Positions 1 to 14,552 are shown, counted from the first letter of the stretch. The stretch is 64,000 bases of DNA from Fremontodendron californicum (GCA_030761205.1 JAULJL010000024.1:17287122-17351121); one strand, 5' to 3'. The notes: generated by a model from the letters alone, not told the origin. Program-made: numbers and translations.

Positions 1-41
1 ATGATATTCAACTTGAACGAATTGTTGGATGCATACCTCAG
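1..41 (+). CDS. MMT1: MMT exon (partial, at window edge)
   Basis: Reading from base 3 this gives DIQLERIVGCIPQ, the start of the motif IV-like part of the methyltransferase domain. The donor GT is at 42-43 and the following 95-bp intron ends in TTGCAG. Confidence 0.88.
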
Positions 42-3000
42 GTACTGTCACAGTTGTCAACTCATATGGTTTTATATTAAATAATGAAGTTATATAAAAT
101 CCTAGTCCCACAATACTTTCTCTTTTTTTCTTGCAGATTCTTAATCCAAACCCAGAGGCAATGTCGAAAATGATCACAGAAAATGCAAGCGAGGAATTTC
201 TACACTCTTTGAGTAATTATTGTGCACTTCAGGTTGGATGACTCTTTATTGGTTCCATATTAAAATTTAGTATGTTAGAAAATTAATAACTTGCTACAAG
301 CTCAGATATCTGACTATTTACTCATGCATAGTTGTGGTAATGAGTAAGGTTCCTTTGGACTGTAAAGTTAACTTACTTATAACCAAGACATAAACATTGG
401 CTGGTGCTCTTCCAAAGAAATTTAGGGGTCTTCCCTGCACTTGTCAATTAACAGAGCTGGAATAACGTGCTGGCTTCTTGTATGCTAGCTTTCATCTAGA
501 AATCTCCAGTGATTGATTCCCGTCAATTCAACTTGTGAGCTTATCAAGATAATTGAACATCAGAAATTCATATTAGCTGCTGACGCTTATAATTACTCTA
601 CATAGTGGTGTAAGTTAATGTTCTTGGCACATGCTTGGAATTTGCCTGGATGTTAATAGTGTCATTTTATTTAATTTTTTCCATTTGATCAACTTTAATC
701 TGGAAATCTAGTAAACTAGTTAAATGTCTAGTAGACCCCTTTTAGTACAGTTAATAGGATTATTTTTGTTTTTATGTGGAATAACCAATAGAAAGATTTG
801 CAATGCTTATTGGTTTGAAATAAGAGTAAAGGAACTGATAATTCCATGAATCTGGAGGACATGAGTTAAATGCCCAAGGCCTTTCTCTAGTCTTTTTTTT
901 TTTTTTTTTTTAACTTGTTTACTCTTTGATTTTCTTTTTATTTATTACTTTTTTCATTTTCGGTATGGATCCATATCCATGAACGCAATTTCAATGGTTC
1001 CTGTAGTATTAGTAGACTGTTATATTTTGGCAAATAGATCTCACATGCTCAATTATGCTTATTGTTGACAAAGTTATTCCCTATTTTCTAGGGATTTTAT
1101 TTTATTAGGATATTTTCTAAATAAGGAGATAAGGGATATTATTTCCTATTATCTCTCTATATCTTTTCTATTCCTTCATCTAAGGGATTGAAACTTAATT
1201 TAAGGGATTCTTAATTTATGTAATTATTTTGTAATTAAGGAGAAAGATTGGCAGACTTGTTGCCAAGTTTCTCTATATAAGCCTTTTACCTATTCACATA
1301 ATAAACAACTGGAATTGAGAAATATCTCTTTCAACTCCAGATTTCTACAACTTTTTCAATTCCAAAATTCTACATGGTATCAGAGCAAGGTGCCATCCGT
1401 CTCTTTCTAGTTTTTCATGACGGGCAAACCTCCAACGTTTCCCTGGGGGACAGCCATGACTGGCAATAAAGGAAGTGACGGATCAAAAATCTTGGCTCCC
1501 TTGCAGCTGAACCCAATGATGGCTGCCACAGTTCAAGTTCCTTACTCAGATAATTCCTCTCTTCAAATCACCTCTCATAAACTCAATGGCAAAAATTATC
1601 TGCCATGGTCTCGATCTGTAGAGATGGTTATTCGAGGGAAAGGAAGGTATGGTTACCTTAATGGGTCTGCCGAGAAGCCTGTAGAATCAGACTCAACCTT
1701 CCAGACTTGGGATGCTCAAAATTCAATGATAATGGCTTGGTTAATCAACTCCATGGATGAGAAGATTAGTGAAAGCTTTATGTGCTACACAACTGCTAAG
1801 CAAATGTAGGAGGCAGCCAAGAGACAGTATTCTGATCTTGAAAACTCATCACAATTGTTTGAACTACGAAACAAAGCTCGGAATCTAACTCAAGCCGAGA
1901 TGGATGTTACAACCTATTTTAATACTCTTACAAAATTATGGCAGGAAGTAGACCTTTTTAATAATGCTCATTGGCTGTGCTTAGAATGCATCAAGAATCA
2001 TCAAAAGATGGTGAACTAGGAAAAAATCTATGATTTCCTTTCGGGTCTCAACAAGGATCTTGATGAAGTACGTGGGCTTCTACTTGGCTCTAAGCCACTG
2101 CCAAATATTGAGGACATTTTTGCTGAAGTTCAAAGAGAAGAAACTCGCAAACGTGTAATGCTTGGTACTATAAAACCAGCAACTGAAAACTCACCTTTTT
2201 CAACCCGCGAACCTAAAAATCTTCGCGGGGAATCCCGGAACTAGAAGAAGAATGGCAACCTTTGGTGTGATCACTGCCAGAGATCAAATAACAGCCGTGA
2301 TAAGTGCTGGAAATTGCATGGTAAACCTGATAATTGAAAGGAGACTCGCAACAATAGAAGGGATTCCAGAGGTCTCCAAGTTGCTACAGATACGGCATCA
2401 AGGACTAGTAACAATAATTTCAATTTCTCTCTAAGCAAAGAGCAAATGGAGCAGCTGCACCAGATCCTGAACGCCCAAGTATCCAACCAGAATCAGTTCA
2501 CCACCCAAGGTCAGCAGTCACAACTAGGGCTGTAATCGAGTCGAGCCGAGCTCGAATAGTGAGCTGCTCGAGCTCGAGCTCGACTCGAAACTCGCTGCTC
2601 GAGCTCGAGCTCGAGCTCGACCGAATACCATTTTTCAAGCTCGAGCTCGGCTCGAGATATAATCGAACTATTCGAGCTCGGCTCGATAAAGCTCGTTTAC
2701 TCAATTTATGTACTCGAGCTCGAGTTCGAGCTCGAGCTCGTTTCACCACTATACAGTAGGGTAATATAGTAAATTATTATAAAAATATATATTATAAAAT
2801 CAAAAGCTCGATTAGGCTCGCGAGCCGCTCGAATCGAGTATTGAGATACTCGAATTCGGCTCGCTCGATAGCTCGAGCTGCTCGAGCTCGAGCTCGGCTC
2901 GATAATGACCGAATCGAATTCGAGTTTTTTTCGAGCCGAACTCGAATAGCTTGCGAGCACCAGTGTCTCATTTACACCCCTAGTCACAACCAATCTCGGG

Positions 3001-6000
3001 TACATCACTTTTGGCCCAAAAAGGTACTTTCCTGACTACTCTCAATGGTACATTAGAAATGACTCAACCCTGGGTAATAGTTTTTAGGGCTACGGATCAT
3101 ATGACAGGTTGTGCAAGCCTTTTTTGTTCCTATAAACCTAGTCTAGGGAACTTGAAATTTAAGATTGCAAATGGTTCTCTTGCAACAGTTGCTAGTACCG
3201 GTACCATTAATATTAGTCCTCAAATATCTCTCAGAGATGCTTTCCATGTTCCAAAGTTATCATGCAATTTATTATCGGTTAGTAAGATTACCAAAGATCT
3301 AAATTGTACTGCCTAGTTCTCACATTCCATTTGTGAATTTCAGGATATGACTTCGGGCATGAGGATTGGCAGTGCTAAGGAACACAATGGTTTCTATTTC
3401 TTTGAGGAAGAAATCTCCAACAATAAACAAGCTTTGACCGCTGATTGGAAATTAATCTCGTTATCTAGAGAATAGCAAATAATGTTATGGCACTCTGGAT
3501 TAGGCCATCCTAGCTTTCAATATCTCAAACAATTGTTTTCTTCACTTTTTCGTAATGCATATGTTTTTCAGTGTGATGTTTGTCAAATTGTTAAACACCA
3601 AAGGTCAGTTTTTCCTTCTCAACCTTATAAATTGTCCAAACCATTTACACTAATTCACAGTGATATATGGGGTCCTTCACGGGTACCAAATGGAACTGGG
3701 AAAAAATGGTTTATCACCTTTATTGATGATCACACACGAATTACCTGGGTTTATCTTCTAAAAGAAAAAGGAGAGGTTGAACAAACTTTCAAACACTTTC
3801 ATTTGATGGTGAAAAATCAGTACAATGCAAAAATACAAATCTTACGTACTGATAATGGGAGAGAATACTTTAATTCCATTCTAGGAGGTATTTTTTGGAA
3901 AATGGGATTATTCATCAAAGCTCATGTGTTAATACTCCTCAACAGAATGGGGTGGCTGAAAGGAAAAATAGGCATCTCTTAGAAGTAGCTCGCTCTATTA
4001 TGATGACTAAAAATGTTCTTAAATTTTTTTGGGCTGATTCGATTCTTACAGCCTTCTATGTTATCAACCGTCTTCCTAACCGGGTTCTCAACTACAAAGT
4101 ACCTTACCAGTTCTTTCTTCAATACTACCCACAAACAAGGATAATGAGTTCATTGCCTCTAAAAGTGTTTGGTTGTAAGTCTTTTGTTCATATTCATAAT
4201 CATTATCGGAGCAAATTAGATCCCGAGCTCTACCTTGCATTTTCCTTGGATATTCAGCCACTCAAAAAGGGTATCGTTGCTATTCCCCAGAAAAAACGTA
4301 AATATTTTGTCACTATGGATGTCACTTTTTTTGAAAATCAGCCCTTTTACCACAAAAATTCACTTCAGGTGGAGATTGGGAATGAAGTTCTTTTTTGCGA
4401 ACCCACAACAAGTCCTATCCTTTCTCTTTCAGATGATCCATCAACTCCTGCTGATTCTTCACCCACATCAGCCGAGCAAACACAAGACCCATACCAACAA
4501 CAAATGACCTAGAGTCTGCCATAAACATTGATAAAAACGGGGATAATTTACAACAGCAAACTGAGTTACGTGTTTATTCTCGGAGACATAACTCACGAAG
4601 AATAGAGAATGTTGTGGACCTGAATCCTTGCCATGAATCAGAACCAAATTCATCACCTGAGCTTAGTGATCTTGACTGGCCTATTGCATTAAGAAAAAAA
4701 GTTCATTCTTGTATATGTTTCCTACAATCATTTTTCACCTTCTCTCCAAGCTTTTATTACTTACTTGTCAGAAGAGAAGGTTCCTAGAGATATATGGGAA
4801 GCTCTGAAAATCCCTGAGTGGAGAAAGGCAGTAACAGAAGAAATGCAAGCCCTTGAGAAGAATCAAACTTGGGAACTCATACAGAAACCTAAAGGGAAAG
4901 TTTCGGTTGGGTGTAATTGGGTGTTTATGTGAAGTATCGATCAGATGGGACAATTGAGAGATACAAAGCAAGGCTTGTTGCAAAAGGCTTCACTCAAACA
5001 TATGATATTGATTACAACGAGACTTTTGCCCCAGTTGGCAAACTCAATACAGTCCAAGTGCTTTTACCAATCGCAGCAAACCTGGATTGGGATCTACAAC
5101 AACTTGACGTAAAAATTGCCTTCCTTAACGATGACTTGGAAGAGAAGTCTACATGGACCTTCCACTAGAATTTAACAAAGACAGGGAGAATGGGATGGTC
5201 TGCAGATTAAAAAAGGCACTCTATGGTTTGAAGCAGTATCCGAGGGCCTGGTTTGACAGGTTCACAAAGGCGGTCCTACAACAAGGATATAGACAAGCTC
5301 ATACGGATCATACGCTCGTTTATCGACACAAAGATGGTAAGAGTACAATTCTTATTGTCTATGTGGATGACATAATTTTGACAGGAAATGATGCAATGGA
5401 GATGACAAGATTGAAAACTAGTCTAGCAAAGGAATTCGAGATAAAAGATCTTGGATCCTTACACTACTTTCTTGGTATGGAGGTTGCTAGAAACAAGAAA
5501 GGGATATCAGTTACTCAAAGAAAATGTCTTGGATTTATTAAAGGAAACAAGGATGCTAGGCTGTAAACCGGTAGACATACCGATGGATCCCATCGCAAAG
5601 AATGTAGACAAGAAGAATGGAACTCCGGTTGATACTGGGAGATACCAGAGATTAGTTGGGAAGCTGATCTATCTTTCTCACACTAGACCAGATATTGCTT
5701 TTGCTGTAAGTGTTGTTAGTCAGTATATGCATGCACCATGCGAAGAACACATGGAAGCTGTACTCCGAATCCTGAAGTATCTCAAAGGACCACCTGGTAA
5801 AGGCTTTTTTTTTTTTTTGCAGAAACGAGTCAAGGAGTATTGAGGGATTTACTGATGCAGATTGGGCAGGTTCTATTGAAGACAGGAGGTCTACTTCAAG
5901 GTATTGTACATTTGTATGGGGAAATTTGGTTACTTAGCGAAGCAAGAAACAAACAGTTGTGGCCCGGAGTAGTGCTGACCTGAATTCCGAGCTGTGGCTC

Positions 6001-9000
6001 ACGGAATTTGTGAAATGTTGTGGCTGAAACTATTGCTCGAAGAATTGGAGATGAAATCAATTCTTCCTCTAAAGATTTACTGCGATAATAAGGCAGCTAT
6101 AAGTATTTCTCACAATCCAGTCCATCATGATCGGACAAAACATGTGGAAGTGGATAGACACTTTATCAAAGAAAAAATTGAGGATGGAATATTGTGCATA
6201 GCCTATGTGCCTACAGGTGATCAAGTTGCAGATGTACTAACAAAAGCTCTAACAAGGAAGATGTTCGAAAGACAAATTGACAAGTTGGGCATGTTCAATC
6301 TTGGAAATCCAGCTTGAGGGGGAGTGTTGACAAAGTTATTCCCTATTTTCTAGGGATTTTATTTTATTAGGATATTTTTTAAATAAGGAGATAAGAGATA
6401 TTATTTCCTATTATCTCTCTATGTCTTTTCTATTCCTTCATCTAAGGGATTGAAACTTAATTTAAGGGATTCTTAATTTATGTAATTATTCTGTAATTAA
6501 GGAGAAAGATTGGCATACTTGTTGCCAAGTTTCTCTATATAAGCCTTTTATCTATTCACATAATAAACAACTGGAATTGAGAAATATCTCTTTGAACACC
6601 AGATTTCTACAACTCTTTCAACTCCAAAATTCTACACTTATAATGGATAGACTATACTGATTAGTCAGAGTAGATTTTTCAATGTATCCATTCTTGTATC
6701 TATTTCATTGTTAGATGGAAAGAACAACGATTGGGGGTTTCTATTTCTTTTATTATTCTATATTTAGAGCTCTTTCAAGATCAGCTTGGCTTAACTCTGG
6801 AAACCTAGGCATTTTACAATTTATCAGGACACACAAATTTTTAAAGCCTTTTCTGTCCAGAAATTTTTGTGAACCACTCTGAATTCTATCTCTCGTACTG
6901 TATCAACTTCATGGACTCTAGTTATTATTCATGTATGTTTTTAACTTCTTTTAATCCTCGGATCATTCCTTTATCAAATATGCTAAGGCAACAAGATTGC
7001 TGTACATCTGTAAATATATTGTACTAAGTCATTCTTATAAATAAAAAAAAGGAAAAGGAAAAATATATTTAAGAAATCCCCTCTGTGAATACATCAACTT
7101 AATAATTTCATTCATTTTTCCTTTGTAGGGTTTTGTTGAGGATCAATTTGGCTTAGGTCTGATTGCCAGGGCAGTTGAGGAAGGAATTTCTGTCATTAAA
7201 CCTACAGGTATTATGATCTTCAATATGGGAGGCCGTCCGGGACAAGGAGTATGTAAACGCCTGTTCGAAAGACGTGGTTTCCGTGTCACCAGGCTTTGGC
7301 AAACCAAAGTTCTTCAGGCAAGTAAACCCCTTTTCACTTGTAACCATTTCTTCATCCAGATGTACTCAGCAGAAAGATCTTGTTACAGGCTGGGGACACA
7401 GATATTTCAGCCTTAGTTGAAATTGAGAAAAATAGTCCACACCGTTTTGAATTCTTTATGGGGCTTTCCGGAGATCAGCCTATTTGTGCTCGGACAGCAT
7501 GGGCCTATGGAAAGGCTGGTGGCCGTATCTCTCATGGATTATCAGTTTACAGTTGTCAACTTCGTCAACCAAACCAGGTGGCATATCATTAAGATTTTGG
7601 CTTTTGAAAGTGGATGTCTTTGCCTTGCTTGGGGAAAAAATAAAATGGCTGATCATTCTTTTAAACTGACAGGTCAAGGTGATATTTGAATTTCTTAAAA
7701 GTGGTTTCCAAGAGATCAGTAGCTCTTTAGATTTATTTTTTGAAGATGACTTAGTTGCGGATGAGAAGATTCCATTCCTAGCTTATCTTGCCAGTGTTTT
7801 GAAAGAGAATTCATGCTTCCCATATGAGCCACCAGCTGGATGCAAAAGATTTCGTAATCTAATTGCTGGCTTTCTGAAAACATACCACCATATTCCACTT
7901 ACTTCTGATGTAAGAATACATTCTTGACTCTTTAATTTTTTGCCCTTCTTTTTTTCCTGTATGACCTGATTAATCATTTTGCATGCGGCTAAATATTAGT
8001 TATCTCAAGTTTTGTTTTCTCTTTTGTAAATCAAAATGTTTGTGAGTTTCCTTTGTACTTTTATGTGTGCTAAGGTAAATTAAATAAAGGAGGGTTGGTG
8101 CACAAAAGAGGGATAGGCTGTGCTATCATTATAAAAATGTTGAAAACCCCGTGCAATGTTAACATCCTTTCAGATATCATATTAGGACAGTAACTGGTCA
8201 TGTAACTGTTTATTAAAAGGAAATTCTATTGACCTTTCTGTAATAGATAAATTAATTTTATTGTAATAGATAGATAAATAAAATCTATCTTTTTGTAATA
8301 CATTATTTTCTATATGGTTTGCTGGTTATTATGTAACTGTCTATTAAGAGGAGAAAAATTGATTAATGATGACATGTTTTTCTTTCAGGTACTTTTCTGT
8401 TACTAGTAGAACTCTTTCATTTTAGGAACTTATCAATACCTTTATATTTTCTGATGGTACAAGACTAAAAGGCTAAAATAAGGCAGTGAATGTAATTAAT
8501 TATCCCCAGAGAAGTAAAATAAGGTTGATAACTGATAAAGATCCATTTTATCATGGATAAATTGTGTCAATTTCTATCTATACAACTATAGTCTATCATG
8601 CAAGTGCTCAAATGTAACTGTCTGATGCATCTTAGTTGGTCTTTCTACTCTGATAAGAAAGGGGTATCATATTTTTTGTCTTTCATGGTATACTTGTGCA
8701 TTATAGAACAATATTTAACTTCGGTTCATCCACCCAGAGTTATTCAATATCCTTAGTCATATTCTGCTGTATGAGATAAGCAAAATCTTTTAGGTCATCC
8801 TTATAATGGTTTACTGGGCATTTTGAAAACTAAAATAATGTTATATACCTCTTTCTTCTATGACCTTCTAGTTTTATGTTTATTTCTGGGCTTAGCTTTG
8901 TGATGCTTGATCAATAAAATGGCATCCAAGGTGACCTTATGGCTTTTCCATTCCCTACTTACTACCAAGTGTGTTAATATCTTTGTGGTTTCCAGCATTT

Positions 9001-12000
9001 GTATATTGAGCTCTAAACACTATCAGAATTTTTAATGCCAACAAGTTAGGTGGCTTGAAACTTATGTAATAATACTGGATATAAGATTTTTCATAGTAAC
9101 ATATCTGATTTTGATGCAAAGATTTAAATTCTTTGCACATTTCTTATCATACAGCTGCAATCCTTGTTTTATTTTCTTAATTTAAAAGTAGTCTGCACCT
9201 CAGTACAATGTTTCTGCATCTTAAATTAGTGCACAACCAAATGCTGTTTTAGCATAACTGAGTACCTTATCTATTATCTGTGTTTCTGACATCATTTTCT
9301 ATAATATGCAAGAATGTTGTTGTCTTTCCTTCAAGGACTGTGGCAATTGAGAATGCTCTTCGACTGTTCTCCCCCCGTCTTGCAATTGTTGATGAGCATC
9401 TGACCCGGAACCTACCCAGGCAATGGTTAACATCTTTGGCAGTTGAGGTATGGTCTATTTGTGATTAGGTGTGTAAATGAATCAAGCAAGTTTTGGGCTA
9501 CCTGGACTCAGCTTGGTACTCAAACTCAACTTGTTTACTGTTGAGCTGAACTCAACCTCGTACCACTCAGATAACATGTTGGTCTTAGTTTGAGTATTTT
9601 AATACGTCGGTATTAATATAATATTTATATTAATAATTTTAATGATTTTAATGTCACACAAGCCTAATTGAACTTTTAATAATTTTAATGTCATTCACAT
9701 ATACAAATAAATATAATATTTATTTATTTACTGGATCTATTTGAGTTTTGAATTTGAGTTCAGGCCAGAGCACAAGTGTACCTTCGAGCTCCATATTTAG
9801 GTTGATGATAATTGAGCCGAATTGAGTTGAGCTCATGTAGTTTGATTATTTTGTCGAGCCGAGCTCGAGTACAAGATATAGAACTTGACCGAAGCTCAAG
9901 CCAAGCTTGAGTTTGAGTTTCTTAGTTGAGCTGAGCTTGAGTTTGTCACTTTATTGAGTCACCTTAGCTTGATTACACCTCTATTAGTGATGCTCTATAA
10001 TTGTAAGTGAGCCACACTTATCTTGTTCTCAAATGCTGCAATAGACTTTGTCATGCAACTTGGACATTTGCATGCACAAGGAGACATAAATCATACTTAG
10101 AAGATGATTAAGATTTATGTCTTTCTTTATCTCTTCCATATTTTGTAGTAATATTATTTTAGCATCATGAGAGGTGGGTCAAATTTTTCATACAGATTTT
10201 TTTGTAAGAATGAAGAAAGTAAGGAGATCTTGCTGTCAGATAGATAATGCTGTAATAATTACTTCTTGACTTGCTGGAATTTAGAGTTAGATGCTTTCAG
10301 TTTCAAATATATAGATGTCTGCAACCTAGGAGGATCACGTTTTTGTCCTTCACACAGCTTTTGGCCCTGAATTGACAGACTTATCATGATTTCCCTGCAT
10401 CCCCAGCCAAAGTTGCTAACATGTGCTACTCTTTACTTAAATGGAGCGTGACATAGGCCTTTTTAGGATTATTGACTGAATTTTACAATAGATGCTTTTT
10501 ATTCAAATGGGCTATGAATTTTATAGTTTATACTGTTGTGTTTCTCCCCATTATATGTTATGAGTGAGTCTCCTGACTCCATGAACTTGCAAGAAAATGT
10601 CATGCATTGGTAGCCTAAATGGCTAAACATATGTTTCTTAATGACTTCAGTGGAGCTAGTGATATAACCCTATCTACGAAAGTAACTTGTGACTTTGTTG
10701 GTTGACTGGTGGATTACTGCAAGGAATCTGAAATTGCTTTGGTTTTTTTGCTTCTTTAGAATTATCCATAATTACAGAGAATGTATGATGTAGAACAAGT
10801 AGAACAAATAGGGGAAAGCGATCCATAATACTCCATTTCAAATTTGTCCACCTTATTGTTTTAGTATGTTTCAAAATAATGTCCACTTTCCACAATAAAA
10901 ATCACTTTTCCAATGTTGCCCTTCATTTAAATACTAACTTTAGGCGGCCCTCTAGCTTTTATGTCACTTCAAGGGTAAATTTTTTAAAGTAAGCAACAAA
11001 ATCTGGAAAGTGGACATTCACTTTGAAATAGAGGGAGCAGAAATTAGAGGGAAAATCAAAGATAGGCAGAAGCAATTAGGGAGAAACAGAGGAAATAGGG
11101 AGAGAAATAGAAGGATTAGGGGAGAAAACTAGAAAGAACCAATAGAGATTAAATCTCAATAGTTAGTCTCAAATATTCAGCATCCAAAACCTTCTCAAAA
11201 CTGAAGTAACGTACGTGTTTATAAACTAAACCCTAAATGCTAATAACAATGCAAATCTAAATCCTTGTTTAATAACTGATTCTCCATCAATATAGTTGCT
11301 GACTTTATATATCTATGTTGCAGACTGCAGAAACCGGCCTGTCAGAGGATGTAGTTACTGTCATTGAAGCACCACGCCAGTCAGATTTAATGATAGAGCT
11401 GATAAAAAAGCTGAAGCCACAGGTCGTGGTTACTGGGATAGCTCATTTTGAGGCTGTTACTAGTTCAGCTTTTGTGCAACTATTAGATGCCACCAGAGAA
11501 ATTGGGTCTCGTCTTTTCTTAGACATATCTGATCACTTTGAATTATCCAGCCTTCCAGGTACCAGAGGGGTACTAAAATATCTATCAGGAACTGCTTTGC
11601 CATCACATGCAGCAATCCTTTGTGGCCTGGTAAAGAATCAGGTATATTTTTAAGGAAACTAGGTCAACATATCACAATGGGGTTTTCTATTTATGTGGTC
11701 AAATTCAGAATCCATTAAATTGACTTTCAGTTTCAATCTCTTTAGTTCTTTTTAGTTTGTTACTTTGTTATTACTTGACAAATTCTCATTATTTGCGGCG
11801 AAAACCTCTTCACAGGTTTATTCAGATTTAGAAGTTGCCTTTGTAATTTCAGAAGAAGAAGCCATCTTGAAGGCCTTGTCAAAAACTGTGGAAGTACTTG
11901 AAGGGAATACATCATTGATTAGCCAATACTACTATGGTTGTATTTTCCATGAGCTTCTAGCTTTTCAACTTACAGACAGACATCCACATCCAGAGGTTTG

Positions 12001-14512
12001 TGAGTTAATCCTTGAGTATATAGAATAGATACACCATTCTTCCATTGGGAATGCTTACTTTACTAGTGAAGTATAGATATATTTCAGATTGACAACAAAA
12101 GTAACTTGGAGTCTTTTTCCTCTTAGCAATAAGAAAAGGCAACCACTAAAAAAATGTCCTCAACCTTTTTCTTTAGTACACTGCATACAGTTTCTGTTTG
12201 AATTTAAGCGTTTCAAGTGTGCATATGCTGCCAAAAAAATTAGATAGATATTTGGCCATGTTGCTTCTGTATTAAGAACATGACATGAAGCTTGCTATCA
12301 ACAAGGCAGAAAATTTCCATTATTAGATCAACTCATGAGGATCTTGCATGAATTGACATACTTGGTTTATAGAAAATGATCTAGGCGTGTAAAAGTGAGA
12401 TATTGAAATGCTCCCACAAGACCCTCGTATTTCTCTGGATATTTGACAGGGTTACTATCTTTTTTTGATAATTTCTGTCCAAGAACCGTAGGTAGGTGCA
12501 AGTTTGCAGTCATTCAAACCAAATCTTTTTAGAAGAACAAGAGCATGTTTCTACCAAGTAATCTTCATTTATTAGATGAACTCTCAACCTCAATACCCAA
12601 AAGAAGTTCTCCCAGGTCTTTCATGTAAAATTGATGAGTATGAGTTTTAGCGTATGTTGCTTCGACTCTTCATTTTTCTTGAAGAACCCGTGTCCGATGC
12701 ATATCCGGACATGGGTATGGGGATATGACCCTCCAAGGATCCTCCAAATACATGGAAAAACTTAGAAAAATTGAACATACCCGTGTCGGACACATACCCC
12801 ATATCCGACACTCACACCCGAGTCCGAGTAACATAGGTTTTAGCTTATCAAAAAAAAAAATTCCTGCATTTCCTGTAACTATAGTGTCGTCAATAAGTAC
12901 CATAATTAGTTTAACACCTCTCGTGAAAACAATTAGTCACCGGAAAAATCTTAAAGAACTGTTCAAGATTTGCTCTAGCAAACTGTAGCCTAAGTTTTTT
13001 TTTTTTTTTTTTTTTAAATTATTCAGTTATTGGTTCTGTTAAACATCCAAATCAAAACCAATGGGCCTTAAGTGGAGGGCCCAACTTGAATATAAGATCA
13101 CAATGCACCCAAACCAAGTTTATGTAGGATATAATGCAGTTAAAACTTCCCTTCAGTCATAGGCCCAATAAAATAATTGAAAAAATAACAGGCCTATCCT
13201 GTGGACTGAAAATAGGACAAAGTTTGGACTTTGATGGCAGGTCAAAGAATTAATCAACCTAAAAGCATAAGCAGTTTGGTGAGATCATAGGGGTGTATCA
13301 GCACTAGTTTGTTAATTGACAAACTTGGGATTTAGGAGCTAGCTCGGATAGAGCTCGTTGATGTTCGTTTATGATGCTTAACAAATGAGTTTGAATAATA
13401 TTTCTGGCTCGATAAATAAACTGAGTTCAAAGATTGATAAGCTCAACTTAAGTTCACAAACAAGCTGTATAAGCCATTCATGACAAGCTTGATAAGTTTG
13501 TTTTATCCGTCTTGTTGACTCCTATAAGCTTTGATATCTTTTATTTTTAGCACAATTCAAACCATGATTTAATATTTATACCAATTAAAAGTAGACATAT
13601 AATAGATTAAAACTATCCGTTATTTTTAAAAATTCTTATTTAAGAATAACAATTTATGTGCCTAAAACGGGCACATGACAACTTTTGTACAGAAACGGAG
13701 GAAAACTTCTCTTCCCATGCTGACTGCAGAAACGAGGCAGGGGTGGGGAAGGGGGGGCTGTGCTACAAATGAACCCTTTATCTCGCATTCTCCTAAGGGC
13801 TAGTTTTGCCCATGAAATCTAGCATTGAAATGGTAGGTTATACTAGGCTTTAAGTCCTTTCTGTTCATCATAGGCTGAGAACTTGGTGAGAGATCGTGTT
13901 CCACTTAGAGCTTGTGTTTGGATTAGATTCTGATCAACTCAGCCGAGCTGAGCTTGAACAGAATTTATTATGCTTGACTTGAGCGTGAATTGTTCAAGAT
14001 CTTTTAGGTTTAGCTGAGCTGAGCCTGACGAAAGGAGAACTCAGCCTGGCTTGCTCGTAATAGCCCTGGGTGAGGACCCAGGAAAAAGTTTTGATTTATG
14101 ATTTCTAAGAGGTTCTCTTATTGAGTGTTCATGAATGGTTTAACAGTTTAGCATCCTACCTGAAACCAAATTGGCAATAGGAACCAACCTAAATATAAGG
14201 GATAGTACAACTTACCCACCCCTGCACCCCCACTAGGCCTAGGCACCATACTAACTATTGAAACGAATGGGACCTTACAGATAGACAACGAATAAGAGGC
14301 AATAAAACAACTAAAACAAATAGGGTAACAAGTAAAATTGGAGACTAATTAGCAAAAATTGGAGAAGCCAATCCCAATATAACGTCATGAAAAATTCTAA
14401 ATCAAATCATTACAGGATAAAACCACTTAATTTATGATTTCTAAGAGGTGCATAAATCGAATGTTCAATATTTTCACTTCTTGTAGATATCTTTCAAGTT
14501 CCTATCATGTTG

Positions 14513-14552
<40 letters not shown>

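Larger units (their letters stand above)
1063..6636 (+). mobile_element. Copia element 1: decayed Ty1/Copia retrotransposon in an MMT intron, sense orientation
   Basis: Two 312-bp LTRs (1063-1374 and 6325-6636), each TG...CA, flank gag-PR-IN-RT-RNaseH remnants. The target duplication CTTAT is perfect (1058-1062 and 6637-6641). The primer-binding site TGGTATCAGAGC, matching initiator tRNA-Met, starts right after the 5' LTR, and a purine tract (GAGGGGGAG) precedes the 3' LTR. By eye the LTRs differ at about 10 of 312 sites (about 97% identity). The frame is broken many times, so it cannot be autonomous. It lies in the 6.9-kb intron between MMT exons ending at 232 and starting at 7129. A hAT-type MITE is inserted at 2525-2982. 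Confidence 0.96.
11996..14545 (+). other. Large MMT intron, part upstream of Copia element 2
   Basis: Holds MITE copy 1 (12652-12836) and the possible GAGCT-rich repeat (13289-14067). At 13050-13140 a stretch with GGAGGGCCCAACTTGAATATA resembles one at 56105-56170, a low-copy shared repeat. A (T)19 run lies at 12997-13015. The short palindrome ATGTGCC/GGGCACAT lies at 13656-13678. No gene seen. Confidence 0.55.

Noticed and set aside
2498..3035. Several overlapping 60-100-codon frames rich in Arg/Ala/Ser/Leu on both strands
   Set aside because: They come from the GAGCTC repeat inside the MITE, which is open in many frames by composition. No motif or codon signal.
7417..7689. 90-codon frame overlapping MMT exon 7389-7577
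   Set aside because: Out of frame with the conserved MMT reading and running into the intron.
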